From: Membranipora membranacea
Lineage: Eukaryota; Bryozoa; Gymnolaemata; Cheilostomatida; Membraniporidae
DNA length: 64,000 nucleotides
Direction of reading: 5' to 3'
NCBI GenBank assembly: GCA_914767715.1
Contig: OU612066.1
Span: 7,383,001 to 7,447,000, forward strand
The position numbers and the translations under genes are program-made. The stretch's first letter is position 1. The number at the start of each line of letters is the position of its first letter. The notes under the pieces are model-generated. The model was not told the origin of the DNA. It saw only the letters and a program-made list of their open reading frames with translations, and made no database searches. Of the stretch, positions 13,901 through 22,955 are shown in pieces.

Positions 13901-16900
13901 TTGATTGGGCAGTTAGCAGCATCGAGGCTCTCTCCATAGTTAGCTCCACTGTTTCAGAGATTACAGAGAGATGTTTAGCAGTAGTGCATGGCTCATAGTA
14001 GCGACGGCGTGAGACCTCCAATAAGCCTATCAACGAGCTTATGATCAGAGAGACATCTTCAGAGCTCTCCAAGAGCTCTTTGTGTTGATCATAGCTTTGT
14101 AGAGTATACTCCATCAATGCCTAAAAAGTACATATTTGAACATCAGTCGCACACTTTATATTATTAGTGTTGAAGCTTTTGTAGACATAGTTCAAAAAGT
14201 GTAGGTTGACTACATAACAATCACCACATCAAAACACAGCTTTAAATGTGTCAACTATATTAATTTTATATTATGTGAAACCATTGAATCTAACACAGAA
14301 AGGAGCATGAGGTCTCCGTTACATATACAAGGTATGAGCTGAGAGTCTAATGATGGGTATATATAATGCAGCATGGAATCTGGAAACTATCAGGCCCACA
14401 GCTTATCTTGTCTGCGACCCTGTGAGCAATGGGTTTGAACAAAATTGAATAGGGTAACTGTCAATTTCATACCACAGGCTCACTTAACATCACCAAGGTG
14501 AGATTTGGGCACGCATTTCCTGCAAAATCAACAGAGCTAAGCATTGTTACCACCAAAACAAATTTATCATCAACATTTTTTTAAAACATTTGCACCACTA
14601 TAAAGTCTCCATTAATCGGGTTTTAACAAAAATAACCAGACAAACTCACCATACCAAAGAATGTTTCGAGACATGTACTTACTTTGTCTATCAAGCTCTG
14701 AGCACTGTAATAAGTCGGTGTATGAGCAGAAATGTATTTGGGATAGCCAGATATCCTCTCACACTGATGACTTTGTACACTTGATATCCAGTTACAAAGT
14801 CCTTCCACTGTGTTTCCTTTCTTCAATTCATTTGTCCATATAGGGAACATTGCTTGTACACCAAAGGACAACTGCTCCTCCTTTGCACTGGTATAATTTA
14901 GAAAGGTTGATTTGAACTGAGCCCAAACCTTTTTGTATACCTTGGAGTTATCCTTCATCAACACAACACCATCGTAGACAGTCCGATCTTCTTGCAGTCC
15001 ATCTGCTGGAAATATGGGTATATCATATGAAAATGCAACGCAAGACAAGGCATTCAAAGGTATTATCTCTTTACACAAAAAACTGTTTGGCTGCTGAGCA
15101 AAAAGCAAAAAGGTCTTTTACAGGTAACTGACTACCGGATCTTCTCAAAATATCTATGTCATAAAATTGGTTACCTGGTATGTCAACATATCTGTTTATT
15201 GGGTCTCCCCATGTGGTCTGACCCAGCCATTCAAAATTGTCATCTGAAGCATCCACACCATCAGATACAAGATACTTATACATCAGTCGCCTACCACCAG
15301 GTGGTGGGGTCCACGAACCGACCCATACATCCCCTTCACTGCAATAGACAGCAAAAACATTTGGCATTATCAGTTATGTTGGGAGTACTTGCATGGAACA
15401 TCTACTCTTCCTTTAGCAGCATTTTGTCTAGAAATAAAGCCTCGACCTTAGGTTAATAAAATTAGTTGAATGCAACATGAAGTTGGGCATGAAAAAACAG
15501 AATAGGAAAAGAATAATTACATATATTCTGTTATGTTGATATCTTTTGGCAAACTATGCTCACATCGTCTTAAACAAAGTTTCAACCGAGTATGTTTGTG
15601 TGGCCACTCGAATCCAGTATCCAAGGTTCAAAGACTGCTTTTCAAGTCATGACGTTGGCATTGTTGAAATTATTTGTATAAATGAAGTTTATACCTTCTC
15701 TCCATTGTCTCATTTTTTGTTAAGACTCAAGCCCACCATGATATAAAATAGTAACATGCAAAATATAATTGAAAAAATGATTGCACTAATGAGATATACC
15801 TCTTTGTCATAGTGATGAGAGGGTGGCTATTAAATCCCGCGATATTGCTCCGTATTTCCACTTGTGGTTCTACTCTCTCCTGTTTGAAATGTTTCATCAG
15901 CGGTTGGGATAAAGTCACTCTGAAATTCACTTTGAACTTCCTGAAAGATTTTTACAAGATCAATCACACTGCTGTATCTCAAAATTGTAGTTACAAAAGG
16001 GGTTATAAAGCCCTGCATTGCATTGCATGAAGGACAGTATAAAATGTTCTGCAAAAAAGACTCTAAATAGATAATTTATTGATTGACAGAAGTAATATTA
16101 TTCCTGGCTAGGCCTAGAAAAAAACTGTGACTTCTTGTCATGATTATTTAAAGCTTCAATTGTGCAGTCAAAAATTAGGGAAATTTTACTACTTTCGATA
16201 CTACTCAATTTCTAATGGACATACACTTTATCATGCAGGCTACATACATACCCTCTGCTCTGTTTGGTGTTAGAGTTTTGCTTACTGCTCTCCTTTTCTG
16301 TGGGAATAGACTCAATATCAACCTGCATAAGATCCGACAATAGCACGCATGGTTAATGAGGAAGTATGAAAGAGTCAGTAAGGAGTGAGGGGGATAAGCA
16401 CCTAATGGATGACTGACCTTAGATCTGATGGTCATTTCACAAGGTAGGAATGGGTCCACATGTTGTCTTCAAGAAACTATACCATCCTGGTATTACAAAC
16501 CTTTGGTGCACTGACACTTCGGAATATCTTATTAAGCTGAGGTCCATTGGTATTGATGAAGTTTCTGAAGCTCTTGATTGCCTCTTCATATTGCCTGTTC
16601 TGGTGTCCTGATCTTAAATTCCTACTACTGCCCTGGTTGCCGACAAAATTTGAATAGCGATTTGTTGCGGTCGCTATTGCCTTGTCCAAAAAAACCTCCT
16701 GCTCTCCATTCAGTTTTCTGGCCTGCTTGGCTTGTATCATTGAAATTCTGTATTGTACAAAGACCTCGACAATACCATTGTTATCCAGTTTGAAATCATC
16801 TGTGAAACAAAAAACATGTTTCGAGAGCATGAATTAAAAAGCGAATTTTTTACCATTTAGTTTCGAAAATAGGTGTTATATTATGTCAGATGAACTGTAT

Positions 16901-19900
16901 ATTTTTCATCTCAGATTTATTAGCATTTAGTAGCTATATTCAACATTTTTGTCTGTAATTCTTATTTGATATCAACTCATAACATTGGATACTTTGACAA
17001 GCATACAAACATAATGTATATGTTAATTATTTGTCACCAAGTTCAAAACAACTTGAGATAATACATGCTGTAAATAAATTAGATTAAACTGAAGGTTTTT
17101 TATGTACCTGTTTTTGAATCACTCTTATCTTTGTTCTGATTCCTATTTTCAGCAATTTCCCTTTCATCTCTCTTATGATCTGAGAAAAAGATATTAATAT
17201 TTGCATCTTTGTGAGTGATCAATTCTGTGGATATTTGCATGTAATATGTTATTTATGTTTGTCATATGTTGAAATATGTACATTATCATACAGATACAAA
17301 AAAAATGTCCTACCTATGGACTGCGTAGGTTTCTATATAACTGTGCTGTGCATAGCTTATATCTGTTTCCATATTAAATTGAAGGGTAATTTTGGTGAAG
17401 ACATAACTCATGTCCTGCATTGTATTGTATTGGTGGTGAGAGGCAATTTTACAATTTATCTGTAAAATCTGTAAAAACACGATTATCAAGGGGGAATTCA
17501 AAGTGTTCCATCTTACCAGCAGCGGGCTCATTTGTAGCACTTCCCCCGATATTATTGCCTTTATCATCATTGGATTGTTGGCTAGATTCTTCAACATGTT
17601 TCGTTGTTGTATCAAGTGGTACCTGTCGCTCTGTAAAAAGAACAACGCATGTTTGAAGCGAAAAATTTAGTCATATGAGCCATTGTGGAGGCTGTCTTGT
17701 AAGCCAGTAAATCTAATTGTTCCTTTTTCAGCATAGCCCCAAACTTTGATTGATGAGATCGGTCAGGTGAAAGCGGCAACTTACCATGCATTTGGAAGCC
17801 AGGGAATTTGGGTCTAGTAGATATATTGTCGCTTCCAAAAATCTCACCTGTAACAAAAAAAACAACGTTATATGTGACTGGTTCCATAAAACTGCCAAAA
17901 AATGTTTGTAGTGTGTATGCATATCATTCATTTAAAAAAAAATTTTATAAAAAGAGTCAGTCCCCACTTGCGAAAGAAAGGCTGTATTATCACACGAACC
18001 TTCAGGCTGACTGTCAGCTCCAAATGCTTGAGGCAACTGGTCCATTGGTTCTCTCGAGTTTTCTGCAGATGAATCTTGTTTGTTCTCATGTTGATGGCTT
18101 GGGTTGGTGAAGTCCATCAATTTTTCCGCATCAGAACTTGTCTTGTGCTCAGGACCTGACTCACCAGCTCCTGTGTCATATTTCTCTAACTCTCCTTGGT
18201 TCTCTTCACCAGGTTCAGGTTTGTTCATCTTGTGAATATCTCCCTGTATAGATGAAGCTCCATGGTCAGCACTTGTACCTGACTGTACAGGGGAGTCCTC
18301 ATTCTGCCCTTTCATGTCCTTAGACACAGATCTCAGATCTTCTTCATTCCGCACGTCGTCTCCAGCTCCATCAGAGCCCTTGTCTTCAGTGCTGACAGAG
18401 TCTTGCAGTGAAGGGTATGGACTGTACTCTTCCTTCCTATAGTGCATACTGGGCAGTGATATGTCATTGTTATGATTCATGGGGTTGTTTATTTCATCAC
18501 TGTGTGTGTGCTTGCTGTCCATGGCAGAGTCTCGGTCAGGTACAGAGCCCCTGCTATCTCTCTGCGGTGGTGAGGTTTTGACTCTAGGCGGAGCAGTGGG
18601 TGTATCTCTGGACTTTGCTGCTGGTGTATCAGTGGTACTCTGTGACCTGACTGAATTATATTGCTCTTTCTCACCACTCTGCACAAGCTCTGACTGGTTG
18701 TTTGATGGTCGTAGCACAAGCCTTGTTACATATTTTGGCTGTGCTGTCTGTTCAGCCTGCTGAACTGAGCTTCCATCAGGCACGGGTAAATAAGGTGACA
18801 GCGATGGATCTGCCAGTGGCACATTATCCTTATTTTCTGACCGTGTCATGTCTGTGTTTGTCACCTTGTCCTCGGTATTACTCTGCATTTCTTCATCCTC
18901 ACTCTCTGGTGGTGTCAGGTATTTTTCGTTGTCTGACGAGGAATTTCCATCATCATCATCTTGTGAAGCAGCGAACGTCTTGATGGGTTGCTCCTTCTGT
19001 GATTGTCCAGTTTTCTCAGCTTTGCCATGTGAGAGACCAGCCATTTCTCTGTCAGGTGTCCTCGGGGTCTTGTAGACTGGCACATTGTCAGGTTTACCTA
19101 AAAGAGAAGAAGACTATTAGAATGTTACAATTGCATGTCTCCCCAAATAAAAATGCTCATTTACCAAACACAAAAAAATTGCACATCATTAAATACTGTT
19201 AACGACTACCACCTCCTAACAGGAAAAGCATTAGAGATGCAGTATGTTGCCAATGATTCCAAGACAACCCAGAACAATAACACCATGATATTAGTTTAGT
19301 AGACTGAAGAGATTGATTTAGGCATATCGTAATGTTAGCACAATGGCCAGGGATGGGATCACTGGCTGATGACCTTTCATGTTTAGGTTTTCAATTATTT
19401 GGCGGAGTAGTTTATACATCCAGACAGGACAATTTTTTTTCCAACAAAATGCATCAGTGACTATGACTATGAATGGTTAGTGTTGACTATGATAAAATAT
19501 GGAAAAGTTGGAAGCTGCAGCTATGGCAGCCTGGTTAAATGCCAATAGCAGTGAATGGCAAGTTCCAGTCACATTTCTTCCTATGCAGTTCATCTTATTT
19601 TTCACATAAACATGATGGAAGAGTTCACTGACATGGAATGGTGTAAGGATGTGAAAACTGCTGGGTTATAATAATATCCACGCAACAGATTTATGCATAA
19701 CCTGCAGCATGTTTGTGATCAGTTCCGTAAATAGACAAACATCTGTGATTTGTAAAATAAGACTGAGACCTTCAAATCAATACCAAATACGGGAAACAAG
19801 AGTGTACCTTCAAATATGTTACTCGATTGCAGAACTTCTGCCAAAAAACTATGCTGGCTCAGCTAGCTTTACAGCAATCAATGCAGTATTTTGTTCCATT

Positions 19901-20131
19901 AACCATATGCAGAACTTAATTCAATGTTAGTGTATATATTGCCATCGCCATGTCAAAAGAAAATAAGCGAAATCCCATGGCAGCACCTATGTGTTGAGAG
20001 CAACCTAAAGACAGGAGAATCCATCCACCTACCCTCACTTATATCTCCAGCAGGTCTCTTAGATGGTTTAGCTGATTTATCGCCAGACTCATCCATTCTA
20101 CTCATTTTCCCTTCGCTAAAATACAGTAAGA

Positions 20132-20162
<31 letters not shown>

Positions 20163-22925
20163 AATATATATATACTATATTAAATCATTTAATATATTAG
20201 TGATATATATTTACATATCATAATGGGATATGGTTTATGACTATGTTCTGAATATAAGCATATGTGAATATTGAATATCAAACAAAGCAGAGCAATTCCA
20301 TTTTTGATTTCCTTCACAAGTTGAAGCATCCTCACTAGTATTCGAATGCATGGCAATGTCTGCTTGGTGCACTTTATCCGTTGTAATTTGATACCTTATC
20401 ATCACTGCAAACTGACAATATTATTATCAACAAGGAGGACAAGGTTGGAGATATACAAAACTTGGTGCTTATCAGCACGCTTGTGCTATGCCATCCTACC
20501 CATTATGTATTGGAAACATTCCAAAGCCCAAAACATGTGCTAATGATGCAGTATAAGACAAACAGTAAAATTTAACTATTCAATATAGTATTGATTTGAT
20601 AGTTTGTACTCCATTGTGTACACAGTTATGCTGAATCTTAAAATTTCAAATAAATGGACACAGTAATGCTAATACTTATAGTTATTGATAATTGTTATTA
20701 TATCAATATATCATAGCTTTATCTTACCTATCATCAATCACCACCCATGACTTGGTCATACCATCAACAGGTGGCCCGCTGCCTACCTGTGCTTGAGCTG
20801 CTGAAAAACAAATGGGTGCAACTGTAACATATTTTGTTACAAGACGTTGTAGAATAGCCTGTCAGTGACAATGCATGTAGGTATTTTTATGCCAGCTAAC
20901 TTGTTATTATATTACTACCTCCCGATGCCTAAACTCACAGCGAACCAAAAATCTGAAATTAGTTCTTCTGGCACCCTAATATGTTATGTGGTGGTGAAGA
21001 ATTCCACTCTGCCCATAACTTTCCAATATAAATCGACTTTCTATGGTCACAATATACTTTTTTTGAGCAGTAATATGATGGGATGAGTGGGGACAAGAGA
21101 CCACATCTCAATTGAACCACTACCCACTGCAGCAGTGTAGGGTTTTGTTTTGAAAACACTATCAGATTGGCAAAGCATCTTATGTAACTGAAAACTCAAA
21201 ATAGGACTATAGTAATCTAGTTTTGTGTCAAAAATCTATTTTTGAATGAGCTGTCCATGTATATGGTTTAGGTTATTTTTGGTGAATGAGCTGTCCATGT
21301 ATATGGTTTAGGTTATTTTTGGTGAATGAGCTGTCCATGTATATGGTTTAGGTTATTTTTGGTGAATGAGCTGTCCATGTATATGGTTTAGGTTATTTTT
21401 GGTGAATGAGCTGCCCATGTATATGGTTTGGGTTTTAATATTTCTAGTTTGTCACAGGGCTAAAATGTAGCCGTCCGACTAAGAGTTGTTACTGTTGCTG
21501 TTACTGTTACTCCTTGGCCATAATCATGATAGTCAAGTTGTAATCGCAGCTGCTATCTGTAGTTATTACAGAACTGGACCGCAACTATCATAATTAACTA
21601 GTGACTTGGTTGCTCAGTTTCATTTCTCCTTGATCAAAAATGGGGAATGTAAGGACATTATTACCTATCCCCTAGGGGACTCCCCTTACATTTCCAATAA
21701 TATCACACCACAAGTAATCGCATTTCCAAAATGAAACTGCTATCAAATTCCTTTTCAATGTATGCCTAATCTAACAGCTACCATCTTTTTTTTTCTTCCC
21801 ATTTCAAAACTTTACTCACTATGTGTGGGGCTTTGAGCAAAATACTGAGAATCTAGTGGCATCTGCCCTCCGCTCTCTCCAGCATTTTGTTTCATAAGTG
21901 AATTAGGTCGATCTGGTAGAGTTACTATACTGGCACTTGTTTCATCATGCATTCTAGCCTCTGCAAAAATATTCAACACAGCTGAACAGTTCATACCTCA
22001 CTTGAGTTAGGTTGTCATAATGTTGACAACAGATTTGATAAGTGTACAATCCAAGGGAAAGAAAATGTCCATAATTCCTTAGCTCTAACAAAACAAATTG
22101 GTTTATACATCAGCCTTTTAAAGTGAACAATGAGGGTAGGCGCTTCTACATGTATACAGGAAACTTGACCAGGTTACGCAAGTTCAATTTTACAGTTATG
22201 TAGAAGCAGCATCCATATGGCAATGATTTTAATCATTATGTGTCGAGCTTACCATATTCATGAAAGTCCAGTTTGCATTTGCGACAGAATGGTGCAAGTG
22301 CACCCGTCTTGCTACGCTTCCTTTCAGCTTGGCAGTCTTCAACTGGACAGCAGAGCAATTCAGATTGAGATAAAACTGGAAAGGTTGTTTTGACATCTTG
22401 AGCTATGATTGCTGTTTTTAGCCTCTGGGATCGCTCAACTTCATTGTCGAAGTTTGATCCGTGAGCTGATTGGCTTGAATCTCTAACAGAAGGTGAGCTA
22501 TCTCGGCTATTTTGTAACTTTAAGGATGTCCCTGCTCCTTGTAAATCAGCACTAAGATGCGTTGAGACGTCTGTTCTACGATCGATGTGACATGAACATT
22601 CCGGGCAAAACTTAGGATACAAGCGCTGTTTATTCTTGACCAGCTTTTCCCCACAATCCACATTGGGACAGACACGGCCTGACTCTTCCTTCACTTCAAT
22701 GTCAGTTAGTGAGCCGCACTCTACACAATGCTTAGGATAGACTCCCTTTTTGTTTTTCTTCAGCAGCTCACCACAATCAGGATTAGGACAATGCTTGTTA
22801 TCCTTGCAGCTCAAACCTGTAGGCTTATCACATTCGGGACAGAATTTAGGAAACTCTCCCTTTTTGTTACGGGTAAGAGCTTCTCCACAGTCTTCATGAG
22901 GACAACTAGGTCCGCTCTCCTCCAT
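149..22925 (-). CDS. RNF213: RNF213 (mysterin)-like giant E3 ubiquitin ligase, 5' 42 exons, partial
   Basis: This is the N-terminal part of an RNF213 orthologue, a cytosolic AAA-ATPase and E3 ubiquitin ligase linked in vertebrates to lipid droplets and defence against intracellular pathogens. I chained 42 coding exons between 22,955 and 149, about 8.6 kb or 2,880 codons. Every junction has GT-AG borders and matching phase. Conserved blocks recognised from the vertebrate protein include LNFYTTEQLVVLRKEL (near 5,060), ELEWLKKV (near 6,410), the FVDLASSTLGEDD block (near 7,330), SARAGVGKS (1,722-1,748) and DPTWSELRHYVYFLSNQL (near 500). The start chosen is the ATG at 22,923-22,925: it has G at -3 and +4, and an in-frame TAG lies about 36 bases upstream. 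A splice acceptor at 22,956-22,957 leaves a further upstream exon possible. The gene continues past position 1, so the catalytic AAA units, RING and RZ finger are not in the window. Confidence 0.93.
1090..2257 (-). CDS. RNF213: RNF213 exons 37-39: first AAA unit with P-loop
   Basis: Exons at 1,938-2,257, 1,410-1,770 and 1,090-1,189 encode the entry into the AAA core. SARAGVGKS at 1,722-1,748 is the Walker A of the first AAA unit and matches SERAGVGKS in vertebrate RNF213. As there, the first glycine of GxxxxGK[ST] is replaced. In the vertebrate protein the first unit is not among the ATP-hydrolysing ones, so retention of GVGKS is notable but not proof of activity. A DIAHEVEMGVDEMLFNLVVL segment follows, in the place of the vertebrate HLDVTSSVQTGIWVFLFKL. 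Confidence 0.9.
2560..2775. repeat. 31-base minisatellite in an RNF213 intron
   Basis: Four to five diverged copies of a unit of about 31 bases are built from the shorter motifs CAATGTACA and CCAATGCACGG. Degenerate copies extend left to about 2,465. Neither strand of the array has stops in several frames, which explains the overlapping open frames of 60-100 codons on both strands. These frames are not genes. The array lies in the intron between exons 2,805-2,911 and 1,938-2,257. Confidence 0.9.
2805..7667 (-). CDS. RNF213: RNF213 exons 26-36: arm to AAA-core junction
   Basis: Eleven exons lie at 7,517-7,667, 7,136-7,353, 6,284-6,433, 5,984-6,148, 5,422-5,684, 4,993-5,095, 4,389-4,647, 3,994-4,138, 3,565-3,686, 3,058-3,141 and 2,805-2,911. 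This is the best-conserved stretch: DLASSTLGEDD, ELEWLKKV with ATSINEDGLYYV, LNFYTTEQLVVLRKEL, ALPLLAMIEAVKPEHLL and PTRNEVLLC all have clear vertebrate counterparts in the same order. The 3,994-4,138 exon encodes a Lys/Gln-rich helical insert. A 31-base minisatellite fills the intron after the last exon. Confidence 0.92.
8010..9701 (-). CDS. RNF213: RNF213 exons 23-25: helical arm, continued
   Basis: Exons at 9,393-9,701, 8,745-9,026 and 8,010-8,251 continue the arm. The 8,010-8,251 exon aligns well with the vertebrate protein: a QIEICYNLDQYHRGAKVV helix followed by a GDF turn corresponds to the vertebrate VEQIKEYHHLHQAVHAAKVI helix and its GDF turn. For the last exon the donor TCG|GTTCGT at 8,008-8,009 is used. 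A frame continuing past it meets a stop within four codons, and the chosen donor is the one in phase with the exon ending at 7,667. Confidence 0.88.
9874..15005 (-). CDS. RNF213: RNF213 exons 13-22: helical N-terminal arm
   Basis: Ten exons lie at 14,683-15,005, 13,849-14,120, 13,289-13,501, 12,503-12,701, 12,059-12,117, 11,506-11,851, 11,093-11,191, 10,574-10,690, 10,029-10,191 and 9,874-9,951. Phases agree throughout. The translation is mostly amphipathic helix, as expected for the stalk-like N-terminal arm. Alignment anchors to the vertebrate protein include WMWLIPVLQIV (near 13,430) and the LPEKVGKLVDRALTKAW block (near 10,140). A Gly/Tyr/Ser-rich loop (near 11,580) interrupts one exon and looks like a local insertion. 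Donors are mostly GTAAGT-like. Confidence 0.88.
10893..10926. repeat. ATC triplet microsatellite
   Basis: About eleven CAT/ATC triplets in a row lie in an RNF213 intron, five bases before a perfect 26-base palindrome. Confidence 0.9.
10932..10957. repeat. Perfect 26-base palindrome
   Basis: Each half reads CTGTCTTGACAAG inward to a central AAGCTT, with no mismatch and no spacer, so each strand can form a 13-base-pair stem. It lies in the intron between the RNF213 exons at 11,093-11,191 and 10,574-10,690, directly after an ATC microsatellite. Confidence 0.9.
15175..15940 (-). CDS. RNF213: RNF213 exons 11-12: CBM20-like starch-binding fold
   Basis: Exons at 15,800-15,940 and 15,175-15,338 join in phase. 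The first begins with a beta strand, KFKVNFRVTL. The second carries GDVWVGSW, LMYKYLVSDG and NRYVDIPG. These match in order the CBM20 module of vertebrate RNF213, where YKYVIYNG and a following NRCLFI occupy the same places. CBM20 modules bind glycans; in RNF213 this one is thought to contribute to glycogen or substrate association. The first exon contains a second open frame with an early stop, and the beta-strand frame is the one that splices correctly at both ends. Confidence 0.82.
16248..17847 (-). CDS. RNF213: RNF213 exons 6-10 (linker to CBM20-like module)
   Basis: Exons at 17,785-17,847, 17,517-17,630, 17,108-17,179, 16,501-16,799 and 16,248-16,297 continue the frame. The first three encode short hydrophilic Asn/Lys/Ser-rich segments. 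The fourth (299 bases) starts with a possible beta strand, GIVEVFVQYRI, and then becomes helical and basic. For the fifth (50 bases), two overlapping GTATGT donors exist four bases apart. Only the lower one leaves the two bases needed to enter the next exon in frame, and that is why I chose it. The fifth exon is the least certain of the set. Confidence 0.75.
18000..19097 (-). CDS. RNF213: RNF213 long exon 5: disordered acidic/Ser-rich region
   Basis: This single 1,098-base exon encodes about 366 residues rich in Ser, Asp, Glu, Pro, Gln and Asn, with almost no hydrophobic clusters. That predicts intrinsic disorder. Vertebrate RNF213 has a comparable low-complexity stretch between its N-terminal zinc element and the CBM20 module, so the position fits. 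The exon starts after an acceptor at 19,098-19,099 and ends at a donor of the form AAG|GTTCG at 17,998-17,999. Reading past this donor gives a short open tail that does not fit the next exon's phase. Reading frames on the opposite strand here are shadows of this exon. Confidence 0.88.
20033..21960 (-). CDS. RNF213: RNF213 exons 2-4 (linker)
   Basis: Three short exons at 21,820-21,960, 20,728-20,800 and 20,033-20,115 join in phase (1, 1, 2, 1) between the zinc-ribbon exon and the long disordered exon. They encode a hydrophilic linker without a recognised fold. A short hydrophobic WVVID stretch lies at the end of the second. Borders are good: for example the donor ATAG|GTAAG at 20,728 and the acceptor tttttcag at 20,801. 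The introns between them carry a 40-base tandem array and an AT microsatellite, listed separately. Confidence 0.8.
20131..20185. repeat. AT dinucleotide microsatellite
   Basis: Imperfect TA runs lie just upstream (transcript sense) of the RNF213 exon at 20,033-20,115. They produce a spurious Tyr/Ile repeat reading frame. Confidence 0.85.
21243..21437. repeat. 40-base tandem array
   Basis: Nearly five copies of an exact 40-base unit begin at 21,243, 21,283, 21,323, 21,363 and 21,403. Each starts TGAATGAGCTGTCCATGTAT. The first four are essentially identical and the last has a C for T change and a degenerate end. It lies in the intron between the RNF213 exons at 21,820-21,960 and 20,728-20,800. 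Confidence 0.93.
21640..21698. repeat. Small inverted repeat, MITE-like
   Basis: GGGGAATGTAAGG on the left is answered by CCTTACATTTCC on the right around a central CCCCTAGGGG palindrome. It looks like a miniature foldback element in an RNF213 intron. No target duplication is clear. Confidence 0.45.
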
Positions 22926-22955
22926 GACCTTCAGATCATCTGGCGTCTCCGATAT
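22253..22955 (-). CDS. RNF213: RNF213 exon 1 of the window: four tandem zinc ribbons
   Basis: This 703-base exon encodes four zinc ribbons of identical spacing, C-X4-C-X15-C-X2-C. Counting from the ATG, the cysteines are 8/13/29/32, 46/51/67/70, 86/91/107/110 and 193/198/214/217. Vertebrate RNF213 has one zinc-ribbon-like element at its N-terminus, so this protein has an expanded set. The first three are nearly contiguous, while the fourth follows a Ser-rich linker of about 80 residues. Between the cysteine pairs, each of the first three has a basic stretch and a Y/F-P-K motif. The exon ends in a strong donor at 22,251-22,252, leaving one base that joins in phase to the exon at 21,820-21,960. 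Confidence 0.9.

Noticed and set aside
15830-16054. 74-codon minus-strand frame starting with a CPSC motif
   Set aside because: It overlaps the CBM20-like exon in another frame and ends in a stop before the strong donor at 15,798. The alternative frame is open to that donor, splices in phase and matches the fold.
16252-16297. Upper donor for the 50-base RNF213 exon
   Set aside because: It is a good GTATGT, but it leaves one base and puts the next exon out of frame. The donor four bases lower keeps the frame.
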